A stretch of DNA of 64,000 bases, taken from positions 1 to 64,000 of the forward strand of contig LYSV01000009.1 of assembly GCA_001657315.1 (NCBI GenBank), read 5' to 3'. The stretch comes from Flammeovirgaceae bacterium BBD 1991-12 (GTDB taxonomy: Bacteria; Bacteroidota; Bacteroidia; Cytophagales; Cyclobacteriaceae). Both the position numbers and the translations under genes were made by a program. A model generated the notes under the pieces. That model worked only from the letters and a program-made list of their open reading frames with translations, was not told the origin of the DNA and searched no databases. Of the stretch, positions 26,597-34,927 are shown in pieces. Position 1 is the stretch's first letter. Every line of letters starts with the position of its first letter.

Positions 26597-28786
26597 ATGA
26601 AACGATTTATTTTAGCTTATGGAATATTGCTTACAGCAGTTCCACAAATGCTGTTTTCGCAATGGAATGAAACCGCTTCTATGCAGGGTGAGTTTGCCGG
26701 GGATCGTGCGGGTTTTGATGTCGATTTAAATGCTGACGGCACGATCATGGCCGTTGGAGCTATCTATCACAATGGAGCGAGAGGACATGTCAGAGTATTT
26801 CAATGGGATGGAATAAGCTGGAATTTACTGGGTTCTGATATAGAAGGTGATAATGCGGTCGATTTTGCCGGGTATGCGGTAAGTCTGAATGATGCAGGCG
26901 ACCTCCTGGCTGTAGGCATTCGTCATAGTAACGATAATGGAAATGAATCAGGCAAGGCACGGGTCTACCGGTACAATGGAGCAAACTGGGTGCAATTGGG
27001 AGCGGATCTGCTGGGAGATTCCACGGGGGATCACCTCGGCCATGACGTAAGCCTGAATGGCAGTGGCACGCGGTTGGCGGTAAGTGCTCCCCACTATGAC
27101 ATTGGGCTTAACATGGTCGGCGTGGTCAGGGTTTATGAATGGAACGGATTTGCATGGGTCTTGCAGGGTTCGGAGTTGCGTGGTCAGCCGGATGATCAGT
27201 TTGGTATTTCAATAGATATGGACCGGAGCGGCAACCGCCTGGCGGTCGGAGCTCCTGGTAATGGTCGTAGTACTGAGGTATTCGAGTGGATCGGTGGCGG
27301 CTGGGTTTCAATAGGTGGGGTCATATCAGGGTTGGGAAGTGCGGTTGGTTTAAATGATGAAGGGGACCGGCTGGCTGCTGGCAATCCAAATACAAGTGAT
27401 GGTATAGGAGAGGTAGGAGTGTTTCTACTGAGGGATGAAGGATGGTCCCGGTTGGGAGAATATATCTCTGCTGAAGTGGCGTCTGACCTGTTTGGCGGAG
27501 CGGTTGCACTTGACTCGTTGGGTACTACTCTGGCCGTAGGGGCGTACTTAAACGATACCAATGGTTTGGATGCGGGTGAGACAAAAGTCTTTCGTTTAGT
27601 CGGCAATACATGGGTGCAGTTGGGTGCAGACCTAAACCCGACACTGGCTGACTCCCGGTTCGGTAATGCAGTAAGCCTAAGCAATAACGGCCGTCGGCTG
27701 GCAGTAGGAGCAAACAGAAGTGACGCCAATGGCAATAATTCAGGGGAGACGTTCGTCTTCGAATGGACAGATGAGTATACAGCCATTCCCGACAATAATT
27801 TTGAGCAGGCGCTGATAGATCAGGGTATAGACTCCGAAGGCATGCTGGATGGTCAGGTACTTACTGTGGATATAGCGGGTATCAATTTTCTTAATATAAG
27901 TGTTTCAGGGATCACCGACCTGACGGGAATTGAAGACTTTGAGGCGCTGGAGACACTCATTGTCAGCAACAATGCCCTGACCATGCTGGATGTAAGTCAG
28001 AATCAAAACCTGCTGGAGCTCTACTGTGACAGCAACCTTCTTACAGAACTGGAGCTGTCAGGTAATCCCAACCTTGAAGTGGCGTGGTGTCAGTTCAACC
28101 AGATCACCAATCTTGAGCTTACAGGCGCCCTTGGCCTGAGGGAATTGTTTTGCAGGAATAATCTCCTCACGGAAATAGAGATACAGGACCTTCCCAATCT
28201 GGAGGTACTTCATATCACTGATAATGAACTGGCGCAACTGGATATAACACCGGCCATGGCGGGTGACTCCCCACTCACCGGACTGTACTGTCAGAACAAC
28301 ACCCTGACCACGCTGAATGTAGTGGCGGGAGGTCAGCTGACCACCCTTTGGTGCTTTGATAATCCGGAGCTCTCATGCATCGAGGTACAGAATGAGGCCG
28401 ATGCTACTGCCGGTGTGGGTATCTATGCCAACTGGCAGAAGGACGTGGCAGCGATCTACTCCGAAAATTGTGCAGGGCCTGCTCTGGCCCGTACAGCACA
28501 AGATGAAGATGACAACGGTGTAAACAATACGGCATCTGATCTATCTATGATCCAGGCCATTGTTTATCCAAATCCGTCAAGGGGTAAGCTATACATCAAT
28601 GCAGGGATACATCAGACTATTCTTGGTATTCGACTCAGTATGTCTGGTGGCGAAACGGTGATGGAAGAAAAGGGGCCTTTCAGGGGAGAATATGAACTGG
28701 ATATCCGGTCACAGCCACCGGGCATGTATATTATTTATGTCACTACGGAGAAGGGGGCTTTTTTCCGTAAAGTATTGATCCTGTAG
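26597..28786 (+). CDS. T9SS-exported beta-propeller plus leucine-rich repeat protein
   Basis: This 729-residue secreted protein has a signal peptide (MKRFILAYGILLTAVPQMLFSQ). About seven propeller repeats follow, each around a LNxxGxxLAVGA core (for example AVSLNDAGDLLAVG, SIDMDRSGNRLAVGAP, AVSLSNNGRRLAVGAN), spanning about residues 35-390. Then come LRR-like repeats in the common Bacteroidota style (NLLELYCDSNLLTELELSG, LRELFCRNNLLTEIEIQ), about residues 390-590. The C terminus is a Por sorting tail starting VYPNPSRGKLYINAG and ending FFRKVLIL. It should be displayed on or released from the cell surface through type IX secretion. Its ligand is unknown, and co-transcription with the upstream haemoglobin is only suggested by the 33-base spacing. 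Confidence 0.85.
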   Translation: MKRFILAYGILLTAVPQMLFSQWNETASMQGEFAGDRAGFDVDLNADGTIMAVGAIYHNGARGHVRVFQWDGISWNLLGSDIEGDNAVDFAGYAVSLNDAGDLLAVGIRHSNDNGNESGKARVYRYNGANWVQLGADLLGDSTGDHLGHDVSLNGSGTRLAVSAPHYDIGLNMVGVVRVYEWNGFAWVLQGSELRGQPDDQFGISIDMDRSGNRLAVGAPGNGRSTEVFEWIGGGWVSIGGVISGLGSAVGLNDEGDRLAAGNPNTSDGIGEVGVFLLRDEGWSRLGEYISAEVASDLFGGAVALDSLGTTLAVGAYLNDTNGLDAGETKVFRLVGNTWVQLGADLNPTLADSRFGNAVSLSNNGRRLAVGANRSDANGNNSGETFVFEWTDEYTAIPDNNFEQALIDQGIDSEGMLDGQVLTVDIAGINFLNISVSGITDLTGIEDFEALETLIVSNNALTMLDVSQNQNLLELYCDSNLLTELELSGNPNLEVAWCQFNQITNLELTGALGLRELFCRNNLLTEIEIQDLPNLEVLHITDNELAQLDITPAMAGDSPLTGLYCQNNTLTTLNVVAGGQLTTLWCFDNPELSCIEVQNEADATAGVGIYANWQKDVAAIYSENCAGPALARTAQDEDDNGVNNTASDLSMIQAIVYPNPSRGKLYINAGIHQTILGIRLSMSGGETVMEEKGPFRGEYELDIRSQPPGMYIIYVTTEKGAFFRKVLIL

Positions 28787-28841
28787 CAGGCAGGGGTGCG
28801 CAGAGCGCTATCAATCTGCACTAAACTCAACCTTAAAATTA

Positions 28842-29294
28842 ATGAGAACACGCGTAAAGAAGATAATGGCGTGGTCGTCTGTCCTGATCATCACGCCTCC
28901 TCTGGCATTGTTTTTACATGTGTACATGGTCACCTGTTTTCCGGTACAGCCTGCCGGGAACTGGCACCTGACACGGATTGAATTCAGCCAGGTACCGCTT
29001 GATTCGCTAACCGCAGCCAGCGCCCTGCAGATCATAGACCAGATACCCGGCGTGCTGAACAGTTACCTCAACCAGGAAAAAGGTACACTGGTCTACGCCA
29101 CGGCAGCCGGCAGTTACCAGTCAGAGGAAGTTTTCAACAGATTTATACAGACAGGCTCATTTGAGGCTACCCGGTATATCCCGGAGGAAGGTCCGCTGCC
29201 TTCCGAAAGTTGCCCTGTTCTGAACAAAAGATCACTGAGTTACCGGATGGGGGCATTTTTTCATGACCTTTTAAGTGAAGACAAAAACAAATAA
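28842..29294 (+). CDS. membrane-anchored small protein with HMA-like fold, metal motif absent
   Basis: This 150-residue protein has an N-terminal transmembrane anchor (about residues 9-30, WSSVLIITPPLALFLHVYMV). The soluble part has a beta-alpha-beta pattern resembling heavy-metal-associated domains: WHLTRIEFSQVPLDSLTA, ALQIIDQIPGVLNSYLNQ, TLVYATAAGSYQSEEVFNRF. The CxxC metal-binding motif of that family is missing. Two Cys remain: one at the end of the membrane segment and one near the C terminus. It is followed after 21 bases by a haemoglobin-like lipoprotein, so the two may work together at the periplasmic face. The function is not recognised, and fold assignment is by pattern only. Confidence 0.6.
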   Translation: MRTRVKKIMAWSSVLIITPPLALFLHVYMVTCFPVQPAGNWHLTRIEFSQVPLDSLTAASALQIIDQIPGVLNSYLNQEKGTLVYATAAGSYQSEEVFNRFIQTGSFEATRYIPEEGPLPSESCPVLNKRSLSYRMGAFFHDLLSEDKNK

Positions 29295-29315
29295 TTAAAT
29301 CAAATACAGCAAGCA

Positions 29316-29825
29316 ATGAAAACAATCAAAACCTACATTACATCAATAGCCATTTTTTCGATCATGGTGCTTATTCCTCTTACATATATCGGCTGTAAGA
29401 AGGATGACGATGGTGACGAGCTTTCACTATATGAAAAATTAGGGGAAAGAGCCGGTATTGAAAGCGCCGTTGAGCAGTCAATCCTTGCCATTTCCTCAGA
29501 CCCTGAATTGACTCCTTTCTTTGAAGTACTACTGGTGGATGAAGGGGGTATGGGAGCCGGCCTGGAAGCCTTAAAGGAAAATATAGCCGATTTCGTAGAT
29601 GAAAATTCAGGTGGCAATGCAACCTATGCCGGAATGAGCATGGCAGAGGCACATTCAGCCGCTAACCCCAGGATGACCAATGCCGGTGAGATCACGGATC
29701 AGGTTTACAATGCCTTCCTTGATGCCATGATCCAGGGGGCACAACAGGCAGGAATTTCAGACCAGTCTACGCTGGACGAATACCGGGACCTGCTTGACGA
29801 TAGCAGGGATGATATTGTGAACTAG
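29316..29825 (+). CDS. truncated-haemoglobin-like lipoprotein
   Basis: This 169-residue predicted lipoprotein has the signal MVLIPLTYIGC (Cys near residue 27), followed by an acidic linker KKDDDGDE. The mature part starts LSLYEKLGERAGIESAV, matching the opening of group I truncated haemoglobins. It has a His in MAEAHSAANPRMT near the expected proximal position. The EF region is more divergent than in the cytosolic globin at 26180, so haem binding is likely but not certain. The stop codon TAG lies inside the end of a 227-bp inverted-repeat element, which may have replaced the original C terminus. Exported globins of this sort are uncommon outside Bacteroidota. Confidence 0.75.
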   Translation: MKTIKTYITSIAIFSIMVLIPLTYIGCKKDDDGDELSLYEKLGERAGIESAVEQSILAISSDPELTPFFEVLLVDEGGMGAGLEALKENIADFVDENSGGNATYAGMSMAEAHSAANPRMTNAGEITDQVYNAFLDAMIQGAQQAGISDQSTLDEYRDLLDDSRDDIVN

Positions 29826-30046
29826 TGTCGTGTCAATTGTCAAATGACGTTTAAACTATTTTTTCGGTTCCGTCCTTAAAGTCCGCAATCGGCAGTAAAC
29901 AATCGGCAACCCCATATTTTACCCACTGTCCACTGGACTCCGTGAGCCCTTTGTCTGTTGCCGACTGACCGGAAGCTTGCCAATACTGCAATTAGGATTC
30001 ATCACCTTGCCCTATACGTCATTTGACAATTGACTGGATACTAGTT
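29820..30046. repeat. 227-bp element with 31-bp imperfect terminal inverted repeats (MITE-like)
   Basis: The left end (29820-29850) and the right end (30016-30046, read on the other strand) match at 28 of 31 bases. They share AACTAGT and the core GTCAATTGTCAAATGACGT. No gene is inside. The interior has two CAATCGGCA-type words on one side and GTTGCCGACTG on the other, giving further partial dyad symmetry. The left end overlaps the stop codon of the haemoglobin-like lipoprotein. A target duplication is not clear; CTAG at each end may belong to the repeat. Confidence 0.65.
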
Positions 30047-30100
30047 AAAAAAATCAAAGAATGTGAAGTGGGACAGTGATGGTTAAGTTAAGTTTGAACA

Positions 30101-30136
30101 GAGGGGTTGGTGTCATGGCCAACCTCTCTTTCTTTT
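30101..30136 (+). terminator. intrinsic terminator downstream of the lipoprotein globin
   Basis: A 10-bp stem (GAGGGGTTGG with CCAACCTCTC, one G-T mismatch) encloses an 8-base loop and is followed by TTTCTTTT. It reads on the + strand and ends just before the stop codon of the convergent regulator gene. Confidence 0.7.
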
Positions 30137-30137
30137 G

Positions 30138-31919
30138 CTACAACTTATTCAAAAAATCACTAACATCGACTTCTTCAGACAGAGACAGCTTTTTTTTCAG
30201 CCGGTACCTGCTCATTCTGGCACTCTTTGTCTCGATATTAAGTATAGAAGCAATTTCCGGGTTTGTAAGTTTTATTTTTATAAGGGAGGCCAGCCGCCTT
30301 TCTCCCATACTTAAATGTGGGAACCTGGCTGTTAGCTTCTCCTCGAAGCCGGGGTGTACGGCGCTGAAGTAGTTATTGAAATTAGCCCAGTCCTTTTCGG
30401 CGGATCTGTTGAGGTTGATAATATTCAGGAGTTTCTGACAGTTGAACTCACCCTTCTTCCTCATGTTTTTCACCTCTTCCTCCATTTGCATAAATCCATT
30501 GTTCTTATGCACCATATTTAACGTATGGCTGGTGAGCTGTTTTTGGTTGAGCTCCAGCTTTTTTTGTAGCGACCGTTGTTTTGTTATTTGCCTGTTACGG
30601 TAAAATCCGAAAACGATCATCACAAACAAAATTCCGCCTGTCAGACTTCCTGTCATGATACGCCCGTTAAGTTGATCAATGATCTGCTCCTGTTTCAGTT
30701 GATCAATTTCCCTCCGCTTTTCCAATGTTTCCAGCTCTATTCTCAGATTATTGAATTTTCGCTGGCTGGACTCACTGAATATGGAATCCCTGTACAGATA
30801 ATAAAGTCTTTGGTAATGATAGGCGGAATCATAGGCCTTTTGATCAAAGTATGCCTTACGTAAATGGAGCGACGCATCTTTCAGAGATGGTAAAAGGTTG
30901 TTTTTTTCTGCAATATGAAAGGCCTTTTGAGAATAAAGGATAACGCTGTCATAGTCATGAAGCTGTAGGTATGCATAAGCAATTCTGTTGCAGATTATTT
31001 CCTTCTGATATCTGTATTTTGATTTTTCAACCATTTTTAATATCCTGATAGACTCATTTATTCTGTCCTGCTTTATGTATATCCTGCACATATTGACGAT
31101 GGCCCGTGTGATGATCGGGGTAAGCCTCGGATTATCGGGAGGTGCTGTCTCCATATTCAGACGATAGTAAAAAAGGGCACTGTCATAGTCATTGTTTCGG
31201 TTATAGATATTGGCTATTAAATTATAGGTGCTGTGTATGCCGCGCACCAGCTTCCTTTCCTTGTCAATGGCAAGTGTGCGAAAAGCGTACTTCAGCGCCT
31301 CTTCTTTTTTGTCAGTTACATTGAACAATGTAGCGATGTTGGACATAGCCTCTGCCTGTCTTCTTATGGGTACATCATCAGAGGCCTCTGCTATTTTCTG
31401 TGAAGTAAGAAAGCGTTCCAATGCCTCGGGATAATTACCCTGTATGGAATGGATAGTCCCTATGTTGCTATTCGCTACACAGATATAACTTTTGTTGTCT
31501 ATTTTTTTAAATATTTCCAGTGCCTCTGTGAAACACTGCCTGGCTTTTTCCGGACTGTTCAGCCGGGTGAAAACGCTTCCCAGAAAATTTTTAGCAAGAC
31601 CATGCTCGAACGTCCCTTCAAAACCGGATTCTTCTGCCAATTTCAATGCTGTCAGAAGTTGTGTGGAAGACGAGTCCAGTTGATTGGAAAACAAATAACC
31701 TACCCCTTTGATCACCCGGGCACGAAGCCTGCCATAGGTATAACCGATATCCCTGCTTATGGTCAGCATTTTGTCACCTATGGCTACGGTTGAGTCCGGC
31801 TTAAGATTAATTCCATTCAGGCCGAGATCAAAGAGTTCATCCACCTCTTTTTCAGTATAGGAAAATGATAAGGAACTGTATAACAGCAACAATACGATAA
31901 GGCATGAAGATTTTTTCAT
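30138..31919 (-). CDS. TPR-repeat membrane regulator with C-terminal HTH
   Basis: This 593-residue protein is of the Bacteroidota TPR-TM-HTH type. It has a signal peptide (MKKSSCLIVLLLLYSSLSFS), then about ten tetratricopeptide-like helical repeats (for example ALEIFKKIDNKSYICVANSN, DYDSALFYYRLNMETA) in the periplasm. One membrane span follows near residue 430 (GSLTGGILFVMIVFGFY), then a basic coiled segment. A LuxR/GerE-like helix-turn-helix lies near the C terminus (LTNPEIASILNIETKSARMSRYRLKKKL). It probably senses an envelope signal and regulates transcription. It is transcribed alone on the minus strand, converging on the globin cluster. Its target is unknown. Confidence 0.85.
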   Translation of the reverse strand: MKKSSCLIVLLLLYSSLSFSYTEKEVDELFDLGLNGINLKPDSTVAIGDKMLTISRDIGYTYGRLRARVIKGVGYLFSNQLDSSSTQLLTALKLAEESGFEGTFEHGLAKNFLGSVFTRLNSPEKARQCFTEALEIFKKIDNKSYICVANSNIGTIHSIQGNYPEALERFLTSQKIAEASDDVPIRRQAEAMSNIATLFNVTDKKEEALKYAFRTLAIDKERKLVRGIHSTYNLIANIYNRNNDYDSALFYYRLNMETAPPDNPRLTPIITRAIVNMCRIYIKQDRINESIRILKMVEKSKYRYQKEIICNRIAYAYLQLHDYDSVILYSQKAFHIAEKNNLLPSLKDASLHLRKAYFDQKAYDSAYHYQRLYYLYRDSIFSESSQRKFNNLRIELETLEKRREIDQLKQEQIIDQLNGRIMTGSLTGGILFVMIVFGFYRNRQITKQRSLQKKLELNQKQLTSHTLNMVHKNNGFMQMEEEVKNMRKKGEFNCQKLLNIINLNRSAEKDWANFNNYFSAVHPGFEEKLTARFPHLSMGERRLASLIKIKLTNPEIASILNIETKSARMSRYRLKKKLSLSEEVDVSDFLNKL

Positions 31920-32096
31920 GGTTCACAGTGTTTCAGGATTTTTTAAGGTATGTAGACGTCAGGTTGATATCTACAGCTCAAAGTATTCGAGTTTAGGACC
32001 TATATACGAAATTTTTACTAAACTTTGGCGAAGTTGTAGACAGTATGTAGACGCTTTGTGAAGCTTTACAGGGAGCGGAAAGTGATTGCTTGTTTC

Positions 32097-33863
32097 TTAC
32101 TCCGTGAGTTGGAGGCGGTTCAGCCTATACTCAAGCGCTTTAAGGTCATAGAGAAAACGGGAATGTCCCGTGGATGAAAATATGTCTATATAATAGTTGA
32201 TACCTTCCATAAGGTTGTGCTGGAATTTAAGCAAGGCCTTTCTTTGCCGGTCCGGCAAGGGTTGTGGTGACTGGAGCATTTTTTTGCTTAAATGATCAAT
32301 GTACATGTCAGCCTCTTTTATAAACATGTTCGGGCGATCCTTTCGCTCTATCAGATTGGTTCTGCCATAGATGTGATCTGCCATTTTTTGCAATGATACC
32401 GTTTCAGAAAAATAAGCCATGTTGGGACCAGGGCAAACCGACACGCCCTTTCCTTCCGTTTTGGTATCGAGACCTTTCACCAGCAAGGCAGATGTCCCCA
32501 GGCCTGCGCATATACAGGATTTCACGGTAGCCTTGTCGTATTCCCTTTTGTACTCCTCCAGCGGCAGATCCGTGGAGTCCAGCTCCCGTATCTTCAACCG
32601 CTGGTATTGTCTCGAGGCCGTGCATATGGACCGGCGGGTAAACTCTTTGTTGTTGCTGGCAAATTTTCTCGGACAGGGGCTCCCTGGTCTGCCGCTGATG
32701 ATCCTCCGTGTTTTTTCTATGTCCCTGGTATTACCCCACAGTGTGTTAAACGGGACACCCAATGGAGAAGTATCACTCAGATAAAGGTCCTTTTCTCTTG
32801 CATTTCGCAGTAGCTGTTGGGTTTCGGCATCCACATTGACCACCTCCGGCACCAGAAGAAAAGGTGTGCCCCAGCCCACACTGTCGAGTTCATAATGCTC
32901 CAGCAGGAACCGGTGCTCTTCCGCGGTGCCTACACCACCCTGCACACTGAATTTTACAGGCAGGGGAGTGGCAGGGCAGGAGCGCCTTTTGGTCGTAAGC
33001 GCTTCCCCCAGCAGTTCATGAGTGGTCCGGATCAACTCCTCCCTTTTTTGTTTGAATTCTTCCAGGATAGGACCCAGCAGGTAGCCATCCGTGGCGAAGG
33101 CATGCCCACCACAATTCAAGCCTGATTCAATCCTGTATTCCGACACCCAAAGCCCTTTTTTTGCCAGGTACTTCCCCTGGATCAGGGCGGACCGGTAGTC
33201 GCTTACCTTCAGGGTGATTTTCTTTGAAAGTGTTCCGGTGTCATCCGGATAAAAATCATCAAACTCCTCCAGGTAACTATACAGTCCGGGGTTCATCCCT
33301 GCTGACAGCACCAGTGAAGATCTTAGCGTACTTTTGGCGTATCCCCTTAAGGCTGCGTGTGCGTCATTATATTCTGAAGGCAGTTGCTGCTGGCCTCTGT
33401 AATTTTCCCTGTCCAGTTTGGTCATGATGTTCACATCTATGTTTCCTATGGTCAGCGAGGTAAGGGAAAATGATTCACGGTTTTTCTGATGGCCATGGAA
33501 GTCATCGTGGACAGGTCCCTGGCCGGTGGTATCCGGAAGCATGTCACGGTATTTTCGGACTCCCGGATGGTCAGGTAGAGCGTTTTTGAGCTTTTCAAAT
33601 TTCTTTCCCGATACCATGTCCACAAGGTTGAGGTAAGCGGTGATCCTTCTGGCCCGGTAGTCACCGGCCTGATTGGAAATAGATTGAAAAGGAAGTTTCA
33701 GCTTTTTACTGTAAAATTCTCTCATTTTCTCCATCAGTACATCATCTACAAGTGATATTACAGAGGAAATGCCATAATGTGCCACCTTTAAGGGGGTGTC
33801 TATCGTATAACCGATGCCCATTACGGGAATATGGAAAGTATGCTGGTAAGCCGGGTTGTTCAT
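32097..33863 (-). CDS. Cys-rich TIM-barrel-like protein of unknown function
   Basis: I do not recognise a named family for this 588-residue protein. The start (FHIPVMGIGYTIDTPLKVAH then GISSVISLVDD) and a central FSVQGGVGTAEEHRFL with SVGWGTPFLLVPE resemble glycine-rich phosphate or flavin-binding loops. Nitronate-monooxygenase and IMPDH-like barrels have such loops. Six or more Cys sit in conserved-looking places: SGLNCGGHAF, SPCPRKFAS, RRSICTAS, VKSCICAGLG and SVCPGP. Their clustering in the C-terminal third suggests an iron-sulfur or zinc site. The N-terminal 200 residues and the last 100 helical residues look unique. It is a cytosolic protein transcribed alone on the minus strand, divergent from nadA. 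A flavoenzyme is a guess only. Confidence 0.7.
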   Translation of the reverse strand: MNNPAYQHTFHIPVMGIGYTIDTPLKVAHYGISSVISLVDDVLMEKMREFYSKKLKLPFQSISNQAGDYRARRITAYLNLVDMVSGKKFEKLKNALPDHPGVRKYRDMLPDTTGQGPVHDDFHGHQKNRESFSLTSLTIGNIDVNIMTKLDRENYRGQQQLPSEYNDAHAALRGYAKSTLRSSLVLSAGMNPGLYSYLEEFDDFYPDDTGTLSKKITLKVSDYRSALIQGKYLAKKGLWVSEYRIESGLNCGGHAFATDGYLLGPILEEFKQKREELIRTTHELLGEALTTKRRSCPATPLPVKFSVQGGVGTAEEHRFLLEHYELDSVGWGTPFLLVPEVVNVDAETQQLLRNAREKDLYLSDTSPLGVPFNTLWGNTRDIEKTRRIISGRPGSPCPRKFASNNKEFTRRSICTASRQYQRLKIRELDSTDLPLEEYKREYDKATVKSCICAGLGTSALLVKGLDTKTEGKGVSVCPGPNMAYFSETVSLQKMADHIYGRTNLIERKDRPNMFIKEADMYIDHLSKKMLQSPQPLPDRQRKALLKFQHNLMEGINYYIDIFSSTGHSRFLYDLKALEYRLNRLQLTE

Positions 33864-33982
33864 ATCGAAAAATTTAGGCGAAGTTAGACAAAAATAATAA
33901 CAGATATATAGGTCTAATTATCTGGTTTTAATATTTTTAAGTCTTATTTATCATATTTTATTTACCCTGAGTGTTTTAGGAA

Positions 33983-34921
33983 ATGGATTTACAGGATACA
34001 AGCCGCAGGATCCTTGAGCTGAAGGCAGAAAAGAATGCTACTATTCTGGCGCATTATTATCAGGAGGCGGCTATACAGGACGTAGCTGATGTTATAGGAG
34101 ATAGTCTTTATCTGGCCAGGCAGGCCACCCGTGTAAAGGAGGATATTCTCATCATGGCAGGGGTGAGTTTTATGGCTGAAACGGTAAAGATCCTGAATCC
34201 ACACAAAAAGGTGCTTTTGCCCGATACAAGTGCAGGTTGTTCCCTGGCAGATTCCTGTAGTCCGCAGGAATTCGGGAAATTCATTCAGCAGTATCCGGAT
34301 CATCTGGTAGTCAGCTATGTTAACTGCTCAGCTGAGATCAAGGCCATGAGTGACCTCGTATGTACTTCCTCCAACGCTGTAGAGGTGATCCGTTCCGTAC
34401 CGGAGGACCAGCCTGTCATTTTTGCTCCTGACCGGAACCTGGGAAGGTACCTTATCCGGCAAACCGGTCGTGATCTGCTGTTGTGGGACGGCGCCTGTAT
34501 GGTGCATGAGGCATTTTCCATTGACAAGTTGCTGGAACTTTACCGCATGTATCCGGCATCGAGGATCATAGCCCACCCGGAATCTGAAGAGCATATTTTA
34601 AAAACGGCCAGTTACGTTGGATCCACGGCAGGTATGCTCGACTATGTGAAGCGTCATGACTCCGGGCAGTTCATAGTAGCCACTGAGGCGGGTATTCTGT
34701 ATCAAATGCAAAAAGAGGTGCCCAATGCCAAACTTATCCCGGCACCTGTACAGAAGGATAACTCCTGTGCGTGTAGTGAATGTTCTCACATGAAAGTCAA
34801 TACATTGGAAAAACTGTACCTGTGCCTGAAGAATGAAACTCCTGAAATGAACATTGAAGAGGATATCAGGCAGAAAGCCCTGCTGCCCATTGTCCGTATG
34901 CTTGAGCTTTCTGAAAACTAA
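33983..34921 (+). CDS. nadA: quinolinate synthase
   Basis: NadA condenses iminoaspartate with dihydroxyacetone phosphate to quinolinate in de novo NAD synthesis, using a [4Fe-4S] cluster. This 312-residue protein shows ILAHYYQEAAIQDVADVIGDS near residue 21, GVSFMAETVKILNP, and the cluster Cys in LPDTSAGCSLADSC near residue 87. Further on are CTSSNAVEVI near residue 125, LLWDGACMVHE, and SCACSECSHMKVNT near residue 260. All three ligand regions are intact and the length is normal for the short form. It is followed 6 bases later by nadB, with which it forms an operon. nadC is not in the window. Confidence 0.96.
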   Translation: MDLQDTSRRILELKAEKNATILAHYYQEAAIQDVADVIGDSLYLARQATRVKEDILIMAGVSFMAETVKILNPHKKVLLPDTSAGCSLADSCSPQEFGKFIQQYPDHLVVSYVNCSAEIKAMSDLVCTSSNAVEVIRSVPEDQPVIFAPDRNLGRYLIRQTGRDLLLWDGACMVHEAFSIDKLLELYRMYPASRIIAHPESEEHILKTASYVGSTAGMLDYVKRHDSGQFIVATEAGILYQMQKEVPNAKLIPAPVQKDNSCACSECSHMKVNTLEKLYLCLKNETPEMNIEEDIRQKALLPIVRMLELSEN

Positions 34922-34927
34922 TGCGTT

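Noticed and set aside
27196-27795. Minus-strand frame of 199 codons under the propeller protein
   Set aside because: It is a shadow of the repeat-rich coding strand; its Ser/Pro/Thr-rich text reflects antisense of Gly/Asp repeats.
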